Shown piece by piece: positions 7,535 to 13,855 of a DNA stretch of 13,855 nucleotides. How positions within the stretch are numbered: position 1 is the first letter of the stretch; every line of letters begins with the position of its first letter. Below the pieces are notes generated by a model. The model was not told the DNA's origin and did no database searches. It saw only the letters and a list, made by a program, of their open reading frames with translations. Location: assembly GCA_035702985.1 (NCBI GenBank), contig DASSZD010000031.1, forward strand, positions 1 to 13,855. The letters run 5' to 3'. This DNA is from JAKAXG01 sp035702985. Its GTDB lineage: Bacteria; Actinomycetota; Acidimicrobiia; Acidimicrobiales; Palsa-688. The translations under genes were made by a program, and so were the position numbers.

Positions 7535-7578
7535 TAGTTCCGCTAGGGGGGCCACCATAGTTCCGGGCGGGACGGAAC
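7535..7578 (-). promoter_or_regulatory. ferredoxin promoter with GTTCCG/CGGAAC operator candidates
   Basis: On the minus strand TATGGT (7559-7554, fits TANNNT) is a -10 candidate, placing transcription start near 7547 and leaving a ~33-nt leader with a ribosome site. Directly upstream is a perfect inverted repeat, GTTCCG-N7-CGGAAC (7578-7560), abutting the -10. The octamer CGGAACTA recurs at 7565-7558 and at 7542-7535 in the leader, 23 bp apart. Three half-sites around one -10 suggest control by a dimeric repressor, possibly of the TetR type. The regulator itself is not in the window. Confidence 0.4.
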
Positions 7579-7626
7579 GTCCGCACCCGCCGTCCGGGCC
7601 GGCCGGCGCCCCGACCCTGCGGCGGT

Positions 7627-8205
7627 TCAGACCGCCGGCCGGTGGGCCGTCTCGTTGAAACTGCGCAGGGTGGGACCCCGCCGCCCCGGTCCGATGACCG
7701 TGATCGAGGCGGTGTCGAGGAAGGTCCGCCAGCAGATCTCGTCGCCCACCCCCAGCGCCCACGCCACCGCCGCCTTTATGGGCGACACGTGGCTGACCAC
7801 CACCACATCCGTCTCCCGGGCCTCCTCCCACAGGTCGTCGCAGGCGGCCCGCACCCGGCGACCCAGGTCGGAGAGGGACTCGCCCCCCTCCGGGCGGTAG
7901 CCCAGGTCCCGGTCCCACCCCTCCCACAGGGCGGCCGCCCCGGGCAGCTCGGAACCGTCGTAGACGCCGTAGTCGATCTCGGTCCACCGCTCGTCGATGC
8001 TCACCGGCGGCCCGATGGCGGAGGCCGTGTCCCGGGCCCGCTGCAGCGGGCTGCTCACCACCCGGCCGGCGTGGCGCAGCTCCGGTACCTCGCCCAGCGC
8101 CCGGGCCTGGCGCTCGCCCAGCTCGTCGAGCGGCACGTCCAGCCGGCCGAGCAGCCGGCGGGCGGCGTTGTGGGCGGTCCTGCCGTGCCTGACCACGTAG
8201 AGCAC
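7627..8205 (-). CDS. histidine phosphatase family protein (phosphoglycerate mutase-like)
   Basis: A 192-residue cytoplasmic phosphohydrolase of histidine phosphatase clan branch 1. It carries RHGRT at 6-10 with the phospho-accepting His7, SSPLQRARDTA at 51-61 with the phosphate-binding Arg residues, the acid Glu76 in WTEIDYG and the second catalytic His139 in VVSHVSPIK. The length is typical for CobC/GpmB-like members. The substrate is not determined by these motifs: it could be a sugar phosphate, alpha-ribazole phosphate or another small phosphoester, and no cobalamin genes are nearby. The GTG at 8205 begins directly at the conserved MLYVVRHG, so it is the only sensible start. It has no ribosome site but does have a -10 element 8 nt upstream. 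It lies 59 bp downstream of the MFS gene's stop. Confidence 0.92.
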   Translation of the reverse strand: MLYVVRHGRTAHNAARRLLGRLDVPLDELGERQARALGEVPELRHAGRVVSSPLQRARDTASAIGPPVSIDERWTEIDYGVYDGSELPGAAALWEGWDRDLGYRPEGGESLSDLGRRVRAACDDLWEEARETDVVVVSHVSPIKAAVAWALGVGDEICWRTFLDTASITVIGPGRRGPTLRSFNETAHRPAV

Positions 8206-8213
8206 GCCGGTCG

Positions 8214-8219
8214 ACGCTA
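8214..8219 (-). promoter_or_regulatory. -10 candidate for a leaderless phosphatase transcript
   Basis: On the minus strand TAGCGT fits TANNNT and ends 8 nt before the GTG at 8205. No Shine-Dalgarno lies between them. No -35 is recognisable. Confidence 0.35.
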
Positions 8220-8264
8220 CTCGGCCCCGGCGCCGCCGCGTTCAGCGCCGTTACGGGGAGAGCC

Positions 8265-9614
8265 CTAGGCGACGAGCGGCCGGGTCCTGGTCCCGGCCGG
8301 CGCCCCCACGCCGTCCCGGCGGAGCCGGCTCCAGCCGTACAGGGCGGCCAGGAGGGCGGCCAGGGCGCCCAGGCCGAGGCCGTAGCGCGCTCCGAGCTGG
8401 CCGCCCACGAAGCCGACCAGGGGTCCGCCGAGCGGGGTGGACCCGAGGAACGCCACCGACCACAGCGACATCACCCGCCCCCGCATGGAGGGCTCGGCGT
8501 TGAGCTGCAGGGTGGCGTTGCCCAGAGCCAGGAACGTCACCGAGCAGGCGCCCACGGCCAGCAGCACCGCTTCCTCCACGAACAGCGAGGGGGCCAGGGC
8601 GGCGGCCAGGACGGCCACCCCGAACAGGGCGGCGGTGCCCACCAGGCGGCGCATGCCGCGGCCCGGGTGGCCGGCCGCGAACAGGCCGCCGACCACCGCT
8701 CCCACCCCCATGAACGCGGTCAGGAACCCGTAGGTCGACGAGTTGCCGTGGAACGCCTCGCCCGTCATCAGGGGCAGGGTGGTCTGGAACTCGTAGGTGA
8801 GGCAGCCGATCAGGGCCATCATGATCAGCCCGTCGCGCAGCAGCGGGGTGGAGGCGACGTAGCGGAACCCTTCCCGCAGCTGCCCCCGCAGCCTGGCCAC
8901 CCGGGGAGCCGGGGCCAGCTGGCCCTGGTCCATGGCCCTCAGCGAACCCAGCACGAATATGAACGACACGGCATTGGCCAGGAAGCACCACGAGCTGCCG
9001 ACCGACGCGATGAGAACACCGGCGACGGCCGGGCCGACCGCCCGGGCCATGTTCGCCATCACCGAGTTGAGGGTCACCGCGTTCGCCAGCTGCTCGGGCC
9101 CGACCATCTCCACGATGAAGGTCTGGCGGGTGGGGTTGTCGACCATGTTGATCAACCCCAGGCACACCGCCATGGTGTACAGCTCCCACAGGTGCAGGTT
9201 GCCGGTGAAGTCCAGGGCGGCCAGGGCCACCGCCTGCAGCCCGGCGAACGCCTGGGTGTAGAACAGCATGCGGTACTTGCCGAACCGGTCGGCCAGGGTG
9301 CCCCCGATGGGACCCAGCAGGAGGATCGGGAGGGTCTGCAGGGCCACCACCAGGCCCACGTCGAAACCGGAGCGGGTCCAGGCGTACACCAGCCATGACT
9401 GGCTGACGCTCTGCATCCATGTGCCCACCATGGACACGCTCTGGCCGAAGAAGTACAGCCGGTAGTTGCGGGTGCGCAGCGAGGAGAACGTCCGGGCCAC
9501 CACTCCCCCCGGGGGGCGGGCTGTGGTGGCCGGGGCCCCGGCCGGGATGGGAACCGCCCCGGTGGCCGGCGAACCCTTGGGTTCGGTATCCCCTGTGGCG
9601 ACTGCTGCTGGCAT
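8265..9614 (-). CDS. MFS transporter, EntS-like (MFS_3) exporter
   Basis: An integral membrane proton-driven transporter of 449 residues. It follows the EntS/MFS_3 pattern: SLRTRNYRLYFFGQSVSMVGTWMQ leading into helix 1, motif A-like GGTLADRFGKYR in the loop after helix 2, DNPTRQTFIVEMVG between helices 4 and 5, and PSMRGRVMSLWSVAFLGSTP in the C-terminal half. About twelve hydrophobic helices are visible. Family members export siderophores, antibiotics or other small molecules; the substrate cannot be inferred here. The first ~40 residues are a Pro/Ala/Gly-rich disordered tail. I chose the ATG at 9614, where GAGAGGA lies upstream at a long spacing of 13 nt; in-frame GTG at 9674 would add 20 residues and cannot be excluded. 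It is preceded by its own promoter candidate with a palindrome, so it is probably regulated separately from the zinc-ribbon gene. Confidence 0.88.
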   Translation of the reverse strand: MPAAVATGDTEPKGSPATGAVPIPAGAPATTARPPGGVVARTFSSLRTRNYRLYFFGQSVSMVGTWMQSVSQSWLVYAWTRSGFDVGLVVALQTLPILLLGPIGGTLADRFGKYRMLFYTQAFAGLQAVALAALDFTGNLHLWELYTMAVCLGLINMVDNPTRQTFIVEMVGPEQLANAVTLNSVMANMARAVGPAVAGVLIASVGSSWCFLANAVSFIFVLGSLRAMDQGQLAPAPRVARLRGQLREGFRYVASTPLLRDGLIMMALIGCLTYEFQTTLPLMTGEAFHGNSSTYGFLTAFMGVGAVVGGLFAAGHPGRGMRRLVGTAALFGVAVLAAALAPSLFVEEAVLLAVGACSVTFLALGNATLQLNAEPSMRGRVMSLWSVAFLGSTPLGGPLVGFVGGQLGARYGLGLGALAALLAALYGWSRLRRDGVGAPAGTRTRPLVA

Positions 9615-9678
9615 CCGGTCCGGCTCGTCCTCTCTGAACCCCAATGGTGGAGCCCCTTCGATCAACCCGGCCACTCTT

Positions 9679-9700
9679 TTAGCCTGGCTAATCAACTGTA
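9679..9700 (-). promoter_or_regulatory. MFS gene promoter candidate with 13-bp palindrome
   Basis: On the minus strand TACAGT (9700-9695, fits TANNNT) is a -10 candidate. A palindrome TTAGCC-N-GGCTAA (9679-9691) lies just downstream, over the expected transcription start. It is an AT-richer island in very GC-rich DNA. Its placement suits a repressor that blocks initiation, as MarR- or TetR-type regulators do at exporter genes. No regulator gene is in the window. Confidence 0.4.
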
Positions 9701-9747
9701 CCGCATGCCGGGCCCGCACCGGGGGCGGGATCATCCGGACCGTCCGG

Positions 9748-9826
9748 GGTTCAGCTGGCCGGGGGGGTTCAGCTGGCCAGGGGGTTCAGCTGGTCGGGGG
9801 GTTCAGCTGGTCGGGCGGTTCAGGGG
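9748..9826. repeat. 17-bp tandem repeat array, four copies plus a partial fifth
   Basis: The unit is GGTTCAGCTGGYCGGGG. Copies start at 9748 (18 bp), 9766, 9783 and 9800 (17 bp each), followed by a partial copy at 9817 that contains the stop codon of the zinc-ribbon gene. The two right copies read GGTC and the two left ones GGCC, consistent with stepwise duplication. The plus strand carries G-runs of 3-7 bases at regular spacing. The array fills most of the 205-bp gap between the zinc-ribbon stop and the MFS start. No CRISPR-like spacers are present. Confidence 0.85.
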
Positions 9827-10539
9827 ACCAGGATGCGCGAGCACTGCTCGCACTGGTACACCTCGTCGTCGCCCAGGTGGCGCACCCGGTCCAGCTCGAC
9901 GGCCGGCAGGGTCAGGTGGCACCCGCCGCAGCGGTTTCCGACCAGGCGGGCCGCCCCCACCCCGCCCAGGCGGGTGCGCAGCTGCTCGTAGCGGGCCAGC
10001 ACGCCGGCCGGCACCCCGGCCGCGGCGTCCGCCCGGCGGTGGGCCAGGTCGTCCAGCTCGGCGTCGGCGCCGGCCTGGGCCGCCCGGAGACGGCCCTCGG
10101 TCTCGGATCTCCGGCCGGCCAGCTCCTCCAACCGGGCGTGCAGCTCCGCGACCCGGACGTCGAGGGGTTCCCGCTCCTCCAGCAACCCGAGCACCGCGTC
10201 CTCCAGGGCCGAGGCCCGGCTCTTGAGCTGCGCCAGCTCGGCCGACATGGCCTGCAGGTCCCGCGACGCGGACACCTCGCCGCCGAACAGCCGGCGGTCG
10301 ATGGTGGCGGCCCTGGCCTCGGTGGTCGCCAGCTCGGCCTCGGTGGCCTTCTGGCGGCCCTCCAGGTCGGTCAGCGCCGCCTCGACTGCCGCCAGGTCGG
10401 AGCGGGCCGTCGCCGACCCGGCGTCGATCGCCTCCAGCTCCGCCTGCTCGGGCAGGTGGGCCCGCCGGTGGCGCAGCTGGTCGCCGGCCGAGTCCAGGTC
10501 CTGGACGGCCAGGAGATCCTGTAGCGCCCGCCCGGTCAA
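9820..10539 (-). CDS. coiled-coil and C4 zinc-ribbon protein (COG1579-like)
   Basis: A 239-residue cytoplasmic protein. Residues ~5-165 are a long Glu/Ala/Leu/Arg-rich antiparallel coiled coil (heptads such as LAAVEAALTDLEGRQKATEAEL). A C-terminal zinc ribbon follows with CGGC at 204-207 and CEQC at 230-233, four Cys binding one zinc. This order matches the COG1579/CdsZ-type family, which is widespread in bacteria; some members are thought to contact nucleic acid or the translation machinery, but no function is settled for this one. The TTG at 10539 is chosen because it overlaps the PBP stop as TTGA and follows GGAGG, though only 3 nt away. Translation is probably coupled to the PBP gene. The stop codon lies inside the last, partial copy of the tandem repeat. 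Confidence 0.88.
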   Translation of the reverse strand: MTGRALQDLLAVQDLDSAGDQLRHRRAHLPEQAELEAIDAGSATARSDLAAVEAALTDLEGRQKATEAELATTEARAATIDRRLFGGEVSASRDLQAMSAELAQLKSRASALEDAVLGLLEEREPLDVRVAELHARLEELAGRRSETEGRLRAAQAGADAELDDLAHRRADAAAGVPAGVLARYEQLRTRLGGVGAARLVGNRCGGCHLTLPAVELDRVRHLGDDEVYQCEQCSRILVP

Positions 10540-12671
10540 TGGCCTCCGCCCGGCTTGGTGGTCGGCGGGGCGGTGGTGGCAGGCGCCGTGGTGGGCGGCC
10601 CGGTCGGCTTGGCGGTGGTGGGCGGGGTGGTCGAGGGAGGGCTGCCCGGGGGGGCCGTGGTCGGGGCGGTCTGGTTGCCCTGGCTGTTGCCGCCGACCGG
10701 GGCGGGAGGGGCGATGAAGTTGTGATCGAGCACGTCGTCGGCCACCAGCGAGGGGGAGGTTATGTACTGGGCGGGGGGTACCGACGTGGCCTGCGGGAAG
10801 GACTGCGGGGCGGTGTTGGCCAGCGCCATGGCCGTGTAGTCGTGCCAGGTGCGGGCCGGGTAGTCAGCTCCGTAGACCGGGCTGCCGTAGATGATGATGG
10901 GGACGACCTTCTGCTCGTTGCCGATCCACACCGAGCTGGCCAGCTGGGGGGTGAACCCGTTGAACCAGGCGTCGGAGTTGTTCTGGGTGGTACCGGTCTT
11001 GCCGGCCACAGGCCGGTTGTAGATGGCGGCCGAGGTGCCCGTCCCGTACTGGACCACCGCCTGGAAGGCGATGTCGGCCTCGGCCACCATCTGCTCGGAG
11101 ATCACCCGGTGACCCGGGTCCATCCCCTTGTAGATCACCGACCCGGTCCGGTCCACGATGTGGTTGATGAACGACGGCTTGTGGTACACGCCGCCGTCGG
11201 CCACGGTGGCGTAGGCGTTGGCCATCTCGATGGGGTGGACCGGGATGGCGCCCAGCACGATCGACGGGTAGGCGGGGATCTTCTCGCTGATACCCAGCTG
11301 GTGGGCCATGGATATGACGTTGGGCAGGCCCACCTCGTGGGCCAGGCGGATGTACGCGCAGTTGACCGAGTTGGCGGTGGCGTCGACCAGGTTGATGACT
11401 CCGCCGCCGGGGCCGGTGTCGTTCATGATCGGGTGGGCCACGAGGTCGTTGTCGCCGGGGAACTTGATGGCGCAGGGGGCCTGGCTGTCCACCGTGTCGT
11501 ACACCGAGTAGCCCTGTTCGATGGCGGCCAGCAGCGTGAACAGCTTGAAGCCGGATCCCGGCTGGCGGCGACCCTGGGTCATGATGTCGAAGCTCTGGTG
11601 GGCGGTGCCGGTACCGCCGACCAGGGCCCGCACCGCCCCGTTGGCCGGGTCGATCGACACCAGGCCCTCCTCGTATCCCCCGTTGTTCTTCGGGGTGTCG
11701 GTGGCCACCGCCTTCTCGGCCGCGGCCTGCATGGCCGGATCGAGGTTGGTGTAGATCTTCAGGCCGCCCTCGAACAGGGCGGCGTAGCGCTGGGCGTAGG
11801 TGGCCCCGAGGGGGCTGCCGTTGGCCAGGAGCTCGTCGCGGACCTCCTGCACGTAGTAGTTGGTGATGGAGTCGTTCTTGACGGGCGGCGGGGTGGCGGT
11901 GGGCAGCGGGGTGGAGTTGGCGGCCGCCTCCTGGGCCGTGGTGATGTCGTGGTAGACGACCATGCGGCCCAGCACCTCGCTGCGACGCTGGCGGGCGGCG
12001 TCCGGCTGCAGGATGGGGTCGTAGCCGTTCGGGTCCTGGATCATGCCCGCCAGCAGCGCCGACTGCGGCAGGTCCAGCTTGGAGGCCGGCTCGTGGAAGT
12101 AGGTCTCCGAGGCCGCCTCCACCCCATAGGCCCCGTTGCCGAGGTAGATGGTGTTGAGGTATGCCTGCAGGATCTGGTTCTTGGAGTACTTCTGCTCCAG
12201 CCGGTCGGCGAGCACCGCCTCTTTGATCTTGCGGGACAAATTGCGGGCCGGGCTCAGGTACACCTGCTTCACCAGCTGCTCCGGGATGGTCGAACCGCCC
12301 TGCAGGCCGGCTCCGGAGGAGTCGTGCACCAGGGCCCGGACGATGGCGGTGATGTCGAAGCCGCCGTGCACGTAGAACCCGTGGTCCTCGGTGTCGAGCA
12401 CCGCGGTGATGAGGGTCTTGGAGATCTGGCTGAGCTGGACCGGCTTGCGGAACTGGGGTCCGCTCAGGACGGCCAGCACCGTCTTGCCGTCGGCCGCGTA
12501 CACCGTCGAGCCGGTCTGGGCCTCGGACGTCAGGGGGGCCAGCGGGAGCTCCTGGGCGCTGGCCGAATGGTGGACGGCCTTGCCGGCGATGGCCGCGAAG
12601 GCCACGACCGCACCCGACAGGACCAGGGCCGAGCAGGCGGTGAGGGCCACCAGCCGCAGCAGGCGCCTCAC
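10536..12671 (-). CDS. class A penicillin-binding protein (transglycosylase/transpeptidase)
   Basis: A 711-residue bifunctional peptidoglycan synthase that polymerises lipid II and cross-links stem peptides outside the membrane. Residues ~7-30 form an uncleaved membrane anchor. The GT51 domain (about 65-245) has Glu95 in TEDHGFYVHGG, the motif GGSTIPEQLVKQ at 125-136 (usually GGSTITQQLVKN) and RKIKEAVLADRLEQ with Glu151, so both catalytic Glu are present. The transpeptidase domain (about 330-620) has SGFK with Ser373 and Lys376, SVN at 435-437 and KTGTTQNN at 558-565. The tail from ~655 is Thr/Pro-rich, disordered and without PASTA domains, a style common in actinobacterial PBPs. GTG at 12671 opens directly on MRRLLRLVALTACSALVLSG, a proper anchor start; GGTGAG lies just upstream. 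It overlaps the zinc-ribbon gene by 4 nt. Confidence 0.95.
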   Translation of the reverse strand: MRRLLRLVALTACSALVLSGAVVAFAAIAGKAVHHSASAQELPLAPLTSEAQTGSTVYAADGKTVLAVLSGPQFRKPVQLSQISKTLITAVLDTEDHGFYVHGGFDITAIVRALVHDSSGAGLQGGSTIPEQLVKQVYLSPARNLSRKIKEAVLADRLEQKYSKNQILQAYLNTIYLGNGAYGVEAASETYFHEPASKLDLPQSALLAGMIQDPNGYDPILQPDAARQRRSEVLGRMVVYHDITTAQEAAANSTPLPTATPPPVKNDSITNYYVQEVRDELLANGSPLGATYAQRYAALFEGGLKIYTNLDPAMQAAAEKAVATDTPKNNGGYEEGLVSIDPANGAVRALVGGTGTAHQSFDIMTQGRRQPGSGFKLFTLLAAIEQGYSVYDTVDSQAPCAIKFPGDNDLVAHPIMNDTGPGGGVINLVDATANSVNCAYIRLAHEVGLPNVISMAHQLGISEKIPAYPSIVLGAIPVHPIEMANAYATVADGGVYHKPSFINHIVDRTGSVIYKGMDPGHRVISEQMVAEADIAFQAVVQYGTGTSAAIYNRPVAGKTGTTQNNSDAWFNGFTPQLASSVWIGNEQKVVPIIIYGSPVYGADYPARTWHDYTAMALANTAPQSFPQATSVPPAQYITSPSLVADDVLDHNFIAPPAPVGGNSQGNQTAPTTAPPGSPPSTTPPTTAKPTGPPTTAPATTAPPTTKPGGGH

Positions 12672-12824
12672 AGCTCACCCATGGGACGGATCGGACAGTG
12701 CACTCCGGACCAGCCTAGCGACGGGACCCGCTTGCGCCCCGTCACCGCTCGGCCCGGCCGGCCTCCGGGGGCGGCGGCCCGCCGCCGGTGCCGGATCACG
12801 GGCCCAGCGGATATGTTGTTTTCC
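12672..12824. promoter_or_regulatory. divergent promoter region between PBP and acyl-CoA dehydrogenase
   Basis: This 153-bp gap holds TAGGCT (12717-12712, minus) as a -10 candidate for the PBP, with a ~34-nt leader. The 8-bp palindrome AGTGCACT (12697-12704) lies just past the expected start. GGCGGCG-GCC-CGCCGCC (12770-12786) is a perfect 7-bp stem midway between the genes. A four-codon ATG frame (12682-12668) ends by overlapping the PBP GTG, but has no ribosome site of its own. Confidence 0.3.
12812..12817 (+). promoter_or_regulatory. -10 candidate for a leaderless acyl-CoA dehydrogenase transcript
   Basis: TATGTT fits TANNNT and ends 7 nt before the GTG at 12825. The intervening GTTTTCC has no ribosome binding site character. 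This is the clearest of the leaderless-type starts in the window, as the AT-rich stretch stands out sharply. Confidence 0.5.
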
Positions 12825-13855
12825 GTGTCCTCAATTGCCCTCAGTGACGAGCAGCTGGTCGAGGAGAAGGTAGACCGCCTCCTCGAGGAGCACCCCCCGG
12901 GCGGCACCTCCGAGAAGGAGTTCCTGGGCGCCCAGTTCGATGCCGGCCTGGCGTTCGTCCACTTCCCCGAGGGCTACGGCGGGCTGGGCCTGTCCCGCAA
13001 GCTGCAGCCGGCGATCACCGCCCGCCTGCGCCGGGCGGGAGCCCCCAACCCGGCGGCCCGCAACGCCATCGGCTACGGCATGGCCGCCCCCACCATCCTC
13101 ACCATGGGCTCCGAGGAGCAGAAGCGGCGCTACCTGCGGCCCCTGTTCACCTGCGAGGAGATCTGGTGCCAGCTGTTCTCCGAGCCGGGGGCCGGCTCGG
13201 ATGTGGCCAGCCCGGCCACCCGGGCGGTGCGCGACGGCGAGGAGTGGGTGCTCAACGGCCAGAAGGTGTGGACCACCCTGGCCCACACCTCCCGCTTCGG
13301 GATGGTTCTGGCCCGCACCGACGCCGAGGCGGAGAAGCACAAGGGGCTCACCTACTTCGTGGTGGACATGCACGCCCCGGGAGTGGAGGTGCGTCCCCTG
13401 CGGCAGATGACCGGCGACGCCGAGTTCAACGAGGTGTACTTCACCGACGTTCGCATCCCCGACTCGGAGCGCCTCAGCGAGGTCGGCGAGGGCTGGCGGG
13501 GGGCCATCGTCACCCTGATGAACGAGCGGGTCTCCATCGGCGGGACCGTCCCGCCCCGCGGGTCGGGCCCCATCGCCGCCGCCCTCGGCGTCTGGCACAA
13601 GCTGCCCGCGGAGGCCCGCACCGCCGCCCGGCGGGACCGGCTGACGGCGCTGTGGACCGAGTCGGAGGTGCTGCGGCTGACCAACATGCGGGCGGCGGCC
13701 GGCTCGGCTCTCGGCACCCCCGGCCCCGAGGGCTCCACCGGCAAGCTGGCCTACGCCGAGATCAACAAGCGGATATACGAGTTCTGCGTGGACCTGATGG
13801 GGGCCGAGGGCATGCTCTACGACAGCTACGAGATGCGCCGGCCGGACGGGGCCGG
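12825..13855 (+). CDS. acyl-CoA dehydrogenase (3' end beyond window)
   Basis: An FAD-dependent enzyme that introduces a double bond into an acyl-CoA, in fatty acid, branched-chain or sterol side-chain breakdown. 343 codons are visible and perhaps 40-70 more lie past the right edge. The N-terminal helical part contains FPEGYGGLGLS at 47-57. The middle domain has QLFSEPGAGSDVAS at 116-129, the substrate and FAD contact motif, then NGQKVWTT at 144-151 and FNEVYFTDVRIPD at 201-213. The C-terminal helical domain begins with GEGWRGAIVTLMNERVSIGG at 221-240. The catalytic Glu of most family members lies near the C-terminus, so it cannot be checked here. The GTG at 12825 gives a normal N-terminus (MSSIALSDEQ) and follows a -10 element instead of a ribosome site. 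Which acyl-CoA it uses cannot be told. The gene is divergent from the PBP. Confidence 0.93.
   Translation, partial: MSSIALSDEQLVEEKVDRLLEEHPPGGTSEKEFLGAQFDAGLAFVHFPEGYGGLGLSRKLQPAITARLRRAGAPNPAARNAIGYGMAAPTILTMGSEEQKRRYLRPLFTCEEIWCQLFSEPGAGSDVASPATRAVRDGEEWVLNGQKVWTTLAHTSRFGMVLARTDAEAEKHKGLTYFVVDMHAPGVEVRPLRQMTGDAEFNEVYFTDVRIPDSERLSEVGEGWRGAIVTLMNERVSIGGTVPPRGSGPIAAALGVWHKLPAEARTAARRDRLTALWTESEVLRLTNMRAAAGSALGTPGPEGSTGKLAYAEINKRIYEFCVDLMGAEGMLYDSYEMRRPDGA

Noticed and set aside
7515..7586. Upstream in-frame extension of the ferredoxin
   Set aside because: It would run through the -10 and operator candidates. A good ribosome site precedes the ATG at 7514.
9748..9826. CRISPR-like array
   Set aside because: Copies are directly adjacent with no unique spacers, and no cas gene is present.
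12668..12682. Four-codon leader peptide frame (MGEL) overlapping the PBP start
   Set aside because: No ribosome binding site precedes its ATG and so short a frame is easily chance.
1..13855. Mobile element, defence system or biosynthetic cluster
   Set aside because: No transposase, integrase, nuclease, toxin-antitoxin pair, terminal repeats or composition break; all genes belong to ordinary chromosomal families.

Overview
This is a very GC-rich stretch of bacterial chromosome with tightly packed genes, GC-biased third positions, frequent GTG/TTG starts and several start codons sitting directly behind a TANNNT-like -10 element. Together with the gene content (actinobacterial-style class A penicillin-binding protein with a Thr/Pro tail, single-cluster ferredoxin, acyl-CoA dehydrogenase) this points to a high-GC actinobacterium, possibly of the Acidimicrobiia type. 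That placement is an inference from style, not from a marker gene. I see no rRNA, tRNA, CRISPR array, insertion sequence, integrase or phage gene.

Layout. Bases 1-1049 (minus) hold an EAL-domain c-di-GMP phosphodiesterase whose 3' end runs off the window; a 22-bp imperfect palindrome lies just upstream of its start. Bases 1150-3110 (minus) are a two-gene unit: a predicted beta-propeller protein of unknown function followed 2 nt later by mtnA (methylthioribose-1-phosphate isomerase, methionine salvage). A 106-bp divergent promoter region separates it from a plus-strand pair: a membrane acyltransferase fused to an SGNH domain (3217-5295) and an S9-family prolyl oligopeptidase (5348-7339). The peptidase gene runs tail-to-tail into a small minus-strand ferredoxin gene, overlapping it by 17 bp.

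Further right, all on the minus strand, come a histidine phosphatase (7627-8205), an EntS-like MFS exporter (8265-9614), a short GC-rich tandem repeat array (9748-9826), a coiled-coil/C4 zinc-ribbon protein (9820-10539) and, overlapping it by 4 nt, a bifunctional class A penicillin-binding protein (10536-12671). A 153-bp divergent region leads to an acyl-CoA dehydrogenase on plus (12825 onward), cut by the window edge.

How the genes relate. Two couplings are visible: propeller-mtnA (2-nt gap) and PBP-zinc-ribbon (TTGA overlap). The acyltransferase and PBP both act on the cell envelope, but nothing in the sequence ties them into one pathway. The window looks like ordinary core/housekeeping chromosome. 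The signals worth a second look are regulatory: leaderless-type starts at four genes, dyad operator candidates upstream of the EAL, ferredoxin and MFS genes, and the 17-bp tandem repeat that puts TGA in all three frames behind the zinc-ribbon gene. I did not find convincing evidence of a new multi-gene system.
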